From Kribbella flavida DSM 17836 (lineage in GTDB: Bacteria; Actinomycetota; Actinomycetes; Propionibacteriales; Kribbellaceae): 64,000 nt of DNA. The notes under the pieces were generated by a model. That model was not told the DNA's origin and ran no database searches. It was given only the letters and a program-made list of their open reading frames with translations. The position numbers and the translations under genes are program-made. Numbering within the stretch: the first letter of the stretch is position 1; every line of letters begins with the position of its first letter. The stretch is taken from assembly GCF_000024345.1 (NCBI RefSeq), contig NC_013729.1, positions 5,022,001 through 5,086,000 of the forward strand, written 5' to 3'. This document shows, piece by piece, positions 58,673 to 64,000 of the stretch.

Positions 58673-59311
58673 CTAGCTGTCCTCTGTGTCGATCCCGTTC
58701 TCGATGGCGTAGCGGACCAGCTCGGCGCGGTTGTGCAGCTGGAGTTTGCGCAGCGTGTTCTGCACGTGGTTCTCGACCGTCCGGTGCGACAGCACGAGCC
58801 GCTGCGCGATCTGCTTGGCAGTCAGCCCGCGCGCGACCAGCCGCAGTACCTCTGTCTCCCGCTCGGTGAGCTGCGGAACCTCCGGTCCGGCTCCGAGCCG
58901 CCGGTACTCCCCCAGCAGCAACCCGGCCAGCCCGGCCGAGAACACCGCGTCGCCTTCGGCCGTACGCCGTACCGCGTCGTCGAACTCGTCCAGCGACGCC
59001 GACTTCACCAGATAGCCCGACGCACCGTTCTTCACCGCCGCCAGGACGTCGCTCTGCTCGGCACTGGCCGACAGCACGAGCACCCGGGTGTCCGGCAGGG
59101 CGGCGGTGATCTCCCGGGTGGCGTCGACCCCGGAGCCGTCGCCGAGCTGCAGGTCCATCACCACCACGTCCGGCCGCGTCGCCAGCGCGATCCCGATCGC
59201 GCCGGCCACGTCGGAGGCCGTCGCGCAGACGTCGTACCCGCGGCTGCCCAGGTCCCGGGCGACCCCCTCACGCCACATCGGGTGGTCGTCCACGATCATC
59301 ACCCGCGTCAT
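58673..59311 (-). CDS. NarL/LuxR-type response regulator
   Basis: 212-residue regulator. Receiver domain with phospho-acceptor Asp in VVVMDLQLGDG, acidic VDDHP and Lys in GYLVKSAS; the LuxR-type HTH at the end (LTERETEVLRLVARGLTAKQIAQ...VENHVQ). The ATG at 59311 is preceded by GGGAGGCCCC; longer frames upstream lack a site. It lies 121 bases behind the sensor kinase gene and forms a two-component system with it. Confidence 0.95.
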   Translation of the reverse strand: MTRVMIVDDHPMWREGVARDLGSRGYDVCATASDVAGAIGIALATRPDVVVMDLQLGDGSGVDATREITAALPDTRVLVLSASAEQSDVLAAVKNGASGYLVKSASLDEFDDAVRRTAEGDAVFSAGLAGLLLGEYRRLGAGPEVPQLTERETEVLRLVARGLTAKQIAQRLVLSHRTVENHVQNTLRKLQLHNRAELVRYAIENGIDTEDS

Positions 59312-59432
59312 GGGGCCTCCCGGCCTGGACTGAGGAGTGAAGGGAGCGAAGCGACCGGAGCGACGAGGGAAGGCCGGGAGTTCCAGCCCCATGACCACGC
59401 CGGCGCCGGAGGCCCGGCCAAAAGTACTGTCA

Positions 59433-60572
59433 TTACGCCCTGCTCACCGTCATCTCCCACTCGGTTCCCTCGCCGGGCGCGGTCCGGACCGTGACGCTGC
59501 CGCCGAGGTCCGCGATCCGGCCCTGGATCGACTGGCTGACCCCCAGGTGCCCCGCGGCATGGGCCGCCTCGAGCCGCTCCTGGGTGGTGCCGGCACCATC
59601 GTCGCGGACGGACACCACGACGTCCGCACCGAGGTCCTCGACGACCACCCAGCACCGGGCTCCCGGGCCCGCGTGCTTGCCGACGTTGCTGAGCGCCTCC
59701 TTCACCGCGGCCACCAGTTCGTCGACCACGCCGACCGGCAGCAGCACCGGCGCCGCGGGCACCACCACGTCCGTCCGAGTCGTGGCCAGCGGCAACAAGG
59801 CGCCGCAGAGATCGGCCTGTCCGCGCTGCTCGGTGACCGGCCGGGCGGCCATCAGCGACCGCAGCGCGACCTCCTGCTCGGCGGCGAGCGAGGCCAGCTC
59901 GACCGCCTCACCACCGATCGCGTTGCCACGCCGCTGGACCTGGGCCAGCACCTGCAGGACGCCGTCGTGGATCGACCGGCTCAGCCGCAGCCGTTCCGCG
60001 GTCGCGCTCTCGGCCGCGATCGCCTCGCGGAGCCGGACGTTCGCCCGCCGCATCGTGGTGGCGGCGTACCCGACGACCAGGCCGGCGACCAGCAGCAGCT
60101 GCACGTTGCTGAGGATCTTCGCCGTGTTGTCCACCCCGCGCAGGGACAGCAGCGCGAGGCTGATGGTCGCGGCGCCGATCAGCCCGCCGTCGCGGCCGCG
60201 CGAGATCGCCAGCGCGATCACCGGACCGGCCGCCCACACCGAGGTGAGCACCGACGCGCCGGCGCGGATGTCCAGCAGGGGTTGGGCGAGCAGCGTCGCG
60301 TACATGCAGCCGACGGTGACGACCAGGTCGGCGACCGCTAGTCGGGTGTTGCGGCGGCCCCAGTGCCGGCTGTAGCCGATCGAGGCGACCACGGTCCAGA
60401 CCCCCATGATCGCCAGCTGCAGCACCGCGCCGGACGGGTTGTGGATGCCGGTCCACCGGGTCCAGACGCCGAAGCAGGCGAATCCCCAGGTGATCACCCG
60501 GAACACGATCAGCGCCCGCCACAACGGCAGCAGCAGGTCCGCGGAGTCACCGCCGCGCCGGTCCAGGTCCAT
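59433..60572 (-). CDS. Sensor histidine kinase (HisKA_3, MacS-like)
   Basis: 379-residue membrane kinase. Five or six hydrophobic helices (about 15-175) form the sensor, followed by the dimerisation/phospho-acceptor segment LSRSIHDGVLQVLAQ (His) and the ATPase domain with ALSNVGKHAG (N box) and VRDDGAG (G1). The layout fits MacS-type kinases of actinobacteria. ATG 60572 is chosen as first in-frame ATG before the membrane region; no strong ribosome site. Pairs with the downstream LuxR-type regulator; signal unknown. Confidence 0.92.
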   Translation of the reverse strand: MDLDRRGGDSADLLLPLWRALIVFRVITWGFACFGVWTRWTGIHNPSGAVLQLAIMGVWTVVASIGYSRHWGRRNTRLAVADLVVTVGCMYATLLAQPLLDIRAGASVLTSVWAAGPVIALAISRGRDGGLIGAATISLALLSLRGVDNTAKILSNVQLLLVAGLVVGYAATTMRRANVRLREAIAAESATAERLRLSRSIHDGVLQVLAQVQRRGNAIGGEAVELASLAAEQEVALRSLMAARPVTEQRGQADLCGALLPLATTRTDVVVPAAPVLLPVGVVDELVAAVKEALSNVGKHAGPGARCWVVVEDLGADVVVSVRDDGAGTTQERLEAAHAAGHLGVSQSIQGRIADLGGSVTVRTAPGEGTEWEMTVSRA

Positions 60573-60821
60573 GCCGGACAGTGTGCCAATCCGCCGGGCC
60601 GCGACGCTGCGTCGTCGTACTCCAGTGGGGTGAGTGGTACTACTCGGGGCCAACGCGCATGATTCCCCGCCCGTGTCCGAGGATTTGATCAGAACCACTT
60701 CTTCGCTGCCGATTTTGCCCGTACTCTCGCGCAGAAGTCACACGCTCGGGGGAGCACACGGTCACGCTGCGTCACGTCACAAACCACGCGTAGCGGACCT
60801 TTCACACGCAGGAGGGGAATC

Positions 60822-63179
60822 GTGCGCAAAGTATCCGCCGGGCTGTTCAGCCTGGCCCTGGCCGCGACGATCGGACTGAGCGCCGCCTCGTCCGGTTCCG
60901 CCGCACCGCCGCAGCAACCAGCCGTCACGGCGAACGACGTCTCGCAGTCCGACGAGCTGCCCAGCCCGCTGGAGGACAAGCGCCGGGAGCTGCGCCAGGA
61001 GGCCCTCACCAAGGTGCTGAACGGCTCGGCCAAGGCCGAGAAGCGCGGCGCCAGCACCGTGGTCAAGCTGGGCAAGAAGACCGCCACCGCGAAGGGCAAG
61101 CGGGTCACCAAGGCCAAGGTCGACCAGTACGTCGAGCTGTCCCGGGAGAAGACCGACCGGATCTTCGTCGTGCTCGCGGAGTTCGGCAACGAGCGCCACC
61201 CGAGCTACCCCGACCAGGACACCGCTCCGAACGTGCCCGGGCCGACCACCTTCGAGGGGCCGCTGCACAACGCGATCCCGGCGCCGGACCGCTCGGTCGA
61301 CAACTCGACCGTCTGGCAGGCCGACTACAACCGCCAGCACTACCAGGACATGTACTTCGGCACCGGCAACTCGGTGAAGAAGTACTACGAGAAGCAGTCC
61401 TCGGGCCGCTACTCGGTCGCCGGCACGGTCACCGACTGGGTGAAGGTGCAGTACAACGAGGCCCGCTACGGCCGGTCCAACGGGTACCCGTGCGCGAGCA
61501 ACGTCTGCAACAACACCTGGGCCCTGGTCCGGGACGCGGTGAACCAGTGGGTCGCCGACCAGAAGGCGGCCGGCCGGACCACGGCACAGATCACCGCCGA
61601 GCTGAAGACGTTCGACCAGTGGGACCGCTACGACTTCGACGGTGACGGCAACTTCAACGAGTCCGACGGTTACCTCGACCACTTCCAGATCGTGCACTCC
61701 GGTGGCGACCAGGCCGACGGTGACCCGCACCAGGGTGAGGACGCGATCTGGTCGCACCGCTGGTACGTCGGTCTGGCCGGTGGCCCGGCCAACAACCCGG
61801 CCGGCGGCGCGCAGCTCGGTGACACCGGTCTGTGGGTCGGCGACTACACGATCCAGCCCGAGAACGGCGGGATCAGCGTCTTCGCGCACGAGTACGGCCA
61901 CGACCTCGGTCTGCCGGACCACTACGACACCTCGGGCCCGCCGGTCGAGAACCACGTGAACTGGTGGACGCTGATGGCGCAGAGCCGGGTCGGCAAGCCC
62001 AGTGACGGTGGCATCGGCGAGCAGGCCGCGGACCTCGGCGCCTGGGACAAGCTGCAGCTGGGCTGGCTGGACTACGAGATCGTCCGCGCCGGCCAGAACA
62101 AGACCCTCGAGCTCGGCCCGCACGAGTACAACTCGGCCAAGGCACAGGGCTTGGTGGTCACGCTGCCGAAGAAGCCGGTGACCCGGAACCTGCAGCCGCC
62201 GGCCGTCGGCACCAAGTCGTGGTGGAGCGGTGAGGGCGACGAGTTCACCCACACGATGAACCGTCAGGTCACCCTGCCCGCCGGTCCGGCGAGCCTCACC
62301 TTCCAGGCCAACTGGGACATCGAGGACTGCGGCACCACCGCGTGCGACTACGCCTACGTCGAGGTGAACGACGGCACCGGCTACAAGCCGATCGCCGGCA
62401 GCATCACCAAGGCGGCCGAGGGCAACGGCATCGACGGCAAGAGCAACGGCTGGGTGCCGGCCACCTTCGACCTGTCGGCGTACGCGGGCAAGACGATCGG
62501 GCTGCAGTTCCGCTACACCACCGACAACAACACCGGCGGCTTCGGCTTCCACGCCGACGCGATCAAGGTGACGTCGGGCACCACCACCGTGCTCGAGTCC
62601 GGCGCCGAGACGAGCCCGGAGGGCTGGACGCTGAACGGCTTCAGCTCGGTCGGGTCGACGCTGACGACGCTGCACGACAACTACTACCTGGCGTCGCACA
62701 TCAACTACATCTCCTACGACAAGCACCTGCGCACCGGGCCGTACAACTTCGGCTTCGGCGCCGCGCTGCCGGACAAGGTGGAGCACTTCCCGTACCAGGA
62801 CGGTCTGCTCATCTGGTACTGGGACACCTCGCAGCGCGACAACAACACCAACGTCCACCCGGGCGAGGGTCTGGTGCTGCCGGTCGACTCCCACCCGGAG
62901 CCGATCAACCGCCTCGACGGTCAGATCTGGCGGCCGCGGGTCGCCGGCTACGACGCTCCGTTCGGGCTGGAGAAGGCCGACTCGTTCACGCTGCACGTGA
63001 ACGGCCAGCCGAGCTACATCCGTGGCCAGGACGGCGTACGGACGTTCAACGACAGCAGGCAGTACTGGTTCCCGGAGCAGCCGAGCGCGGGTGTGAAGGT
63101 GCCGAACAACAAGGTCAACATCAGCGTGCTGGAGCGTAACGGCACCACGATGAAGGTCAGGGTCGCGGCGCGCAACTGA
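60822..63179 (+). CDS. Secreted M6-family metalloprotease (immune inhibitor A-like)
   Basis: 785-residue exported zinc protease. Signal peptide about 1-28, a propeptide (about 40-115), then the M6 catalytic domain with HEYGHDLGLPD (zinc ligands His356, His360, and Asp366) and a downstream Met in NWWTLMAQ. The C-terminal half contains a beta-sandwich (about 480-620, SLTFQANWDIEDC, FHADAIKVTSGT) and VHPGEGLVLPVDSHP. GTG 60822 with AGGAGGGG upstream. Relatives degrade host or competitor proteins; here probably protein nutrition in soil (inference). Confidence 0.94.
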   Translation: MRKVSAGLFSLALAATIGLSAASSGSAAPPQQPAVTANDVSQSDELPSPLEDKRRELRQEALTKVLNGSAKAEKRGASTVVKLGKKTATAKGKRVTKAKVDQYVELSREKTDRIFVVLAEFGNERHPSYPDQDTAPNVPGPTTFEGPLHNAIPAPDRSVDNSTVWQADYNRQHYQDMYFGTGNSVKKYYEKQSSGRYSVAGTVTDWVKVQYNEARYGRSNGYPCASNVCNNTWALVRDAVNQWVADQKAAGRTTAQITAELKTFDQWDRYDFDGDGNFNESDGYLDHFQIVHSGGDQADGDPHQGEDAIWSHRWYVGLAGGPANNPAGGAQLGDTGLWVGDYTIQPENGGISVFAHEYGHDLGLPDHYDTSGPPVENHVNWWTLMAQSRVGKPSDGGIGEQAADLGAWDKLQLGWLDYEIVRAGQNKTLELGPHEYNSAKAQGLVVTLPKKPVTRNLQPPAVGTKSWWSGEGDEFTHTMNRQVTLPAGPASLTFQANWDIEDCGTTACDYAYVEVNDGTGYKPIAGSITKAAEGNGIDGKSNGWVPATFDLSAYAGKTIGLQFRYTTDNNTGGFGFHADAIKVTSGTTTVLESGAETSPEGWTLNGFSSVGSTLTTLHDNYYLASHINYISYDKHLRTGPYNFGFGAALPDKVEHFPYQDGLLIWYWDTSQRDNNTNVHPGEGLVLPVDSHPEPINRLDGQIWRPRVAGYDAPFGLEKADSFTLHVNGQPSYIRGQDGVRTFNDSRQYWFPEQPSAGVKVPNNKVNISVLERNGTTMKVRVAARN

Positions 63180-63193
63180 TCCGCCGACCACGC

Positions 63194-63230
63194 CGAACGG
63201 CCCCCGGGGAGATTGCCCGGGGGCCGTTCG
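63194..63230. terminator. Bidirectional terminator hairpin
   Basis: Perfect 15-bp stem CGAACGGCCCCCGGG/CCCGGGGGCCGTTCG with a 7-base loop, between the convergent metalloprotease and hflX genes. Confidence 0.85.
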
Positions 63231-63248
63231 CTGTCGAAGGCGGTGGCG

Positions 63249-64000
63249 TCAGTTCGCCGCGGCCACCTGGTACGGCGCGAGCTCGCCGGCCAGTTGCGGG
63301 TGGACCCGGGCGGTCAGCCTGGTCCCGTCGCCGGTGTGCTCGAGGGTGTCGACCGAGCCCTCCGAGTGCACCCGGGAGACCAGGTCGCCCCGGTCGTAGG
63401 GCAGCAGGGCGTCGACCGTGATGTGCGGCTGGGGCAGCGCGGCCTCGACCTGCGCCCGCAACTTGTCGATGCCCTCGCCGGTCCGGGCCGAGACCACGAT
63501 CGCGCCGGTCTCCCGGTGCAGGATCGGGGCCAGAGCCATCGGGTCGGCCACGTCGCCCTTGTTGATCACGATGATCTCCGGGACGTCGGTGGCGCCGATC
63601 TCGTGCAGCACCTCGCGCACGGCCTGGATCTGGGCCAGCGGGTCCGGGTGTGAGCCGTCCACCACGTGCAGCAGCAGATCCGCGTCGGCGACCTCCTCCA
63701 GCGTCGAGCGGAACGCCTCGACGATGTCGTGCGGCAGGTGCCGGACGAACCCGACGGTGTCGGTGAAGGTGTAGACCCGGCCGTCGGCCGTGGTGGTCTT
63801 GCGCGTGGTCGGGTCCAGGGTCGCGAACAGCGCGTTCTCGACCAGCACCCCGGCGCCGGTGATCGCGTTCAGCAGCGACGACTTGCCGGCGTTGGTGTAG
63901 CCGGCGATCGCCACCGACGGCACCGAGTGCCGGCGGCGCTCCTGCCGCATCGTGGTCCGGGTGCCCTTCATCTCTTTGAGCTCGCGGCGCAGCTTGGAGA
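63249..64000 (-). CDS. hflX: GTPase HflX, 5' end outside window
   Basis: C-terminal 250 residues of HflX, a ribosome-associated GTPase that splits stalled ribosomes. Frame is open to the window edge (KLRRELKEMKGTRTTMRQ, the end of the HflX helical domain). The G domain shows G1 GYTNAGKSS, G2 LFATLDPTTRK, G3 DTVGF, G4 INKGD. The expected N-terminal ATP-binding-like domain must lie beyond 64000. Confidence 0.95.
   Translation of the reverse strand, partial: SKLRRELKEMKGTRTTMRQERRRHSVPSVAIAGYTNAGKSSLLNAITGAGVLVENALFATLDPTTRKTTTADGRVYTFTDTVGFVRHLPHDIVEAFRSTLEEVADADLLLHVVDGSHPDPLAQIQAVREVLHEIGATDVPEIIVINKGDVADPMALAPILHRETGAIVVSARTGEGIDKLRAQVEAALPQPHITVDALLPYDRGDLVSRVHSEGSVDTLEHTGDGTRLTARVHPQLAGELAPYQVAAAN

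Noticed and set aside
60777..63191. Long minus-strand open frame opposite the M6 protease
   Set aside because: Antisense shadow; the plus strand has signal peptide and HExxH zinc site.

Overview
The window is chromosomal DNA of a high-GC Gram-positive bacterium (Actinomycetota). Evidence is the very GC-rich third codon positions, frequent GTG starts, GGAGG-type ribosome sites, CGAAC-N4-GTTCG-type LexA boxes, the nrdJ-nrdR-LysM-lexA cluster, and ABC sugar importers without their own ATPase. Many small conserved proteins and secreted CBM35/GH enzymes suggest a soil genus such as Kribbella (inference, not proven). No tRNA, CRISPR array, intact insertion sequence or prophage is visible.

Layout. 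1-2876: 3' part of a SNF2 ATPase and its coupled SWIM zinc-finger partner. 2884-4264: DUF1801 protein and SGNH/GDSL esterase. 4433-12186: a five-gene minus-strand operon (GH13, solute-binding protein, two permeases, secreted CBM35-GH87-like enzyme) behind an operator, diverging from a LacI regulator (12264-13283); it reads as an alpha-glucan capture and breakdown locus. 13461-19337: four start/stop-overlapping genes forming a kleisin/KITE/SMC-type complex related to MukBEF/Wadjet but without a recognisable JetD nuclease; this is the most interesting system here. 19867-20529: a possible immunity protein, then 1.4 kb of gene-poor, repeat-scarred DNA.

21957-27868: a complete minus-strand rRNA operon (16S-23S-5S) with two candidate promoters, a pre-23S processing stem and a perfect terminator hairpin. 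28393-39311: accessory region with a frame-broken beta-lactamase pseudogene, an XRE-KTSC pair, an orphan CHAT protease-like protein, small secreted and membrane proteins, an aldo-keto reductase, a GH3 glucosidase, a frameshifted secreted protein and an Sll1717-type P-loop ATPase of visibly lower GC.

39559-64000: mostly core genome. It holds a VOC protein, class II ribonucleotide reductase nrdJ with its repressor nrdR (paired NrdR-type boxes), a secreted GDPD phosphodiesterase, a nucleoside hydrolase, the divergent SOS pair LysM protein/lexA with four LexA boxes, a glutathione peroxidase, a TPP enzyme with a 15-codon coupled leader ORF, an ATP-dependent DNA ligase, a DinG-type helicase, a fused SecDF, a subtilisin, a LuxR-type two-component pair, an M6 metalloprotease and the 3' part of hflX.
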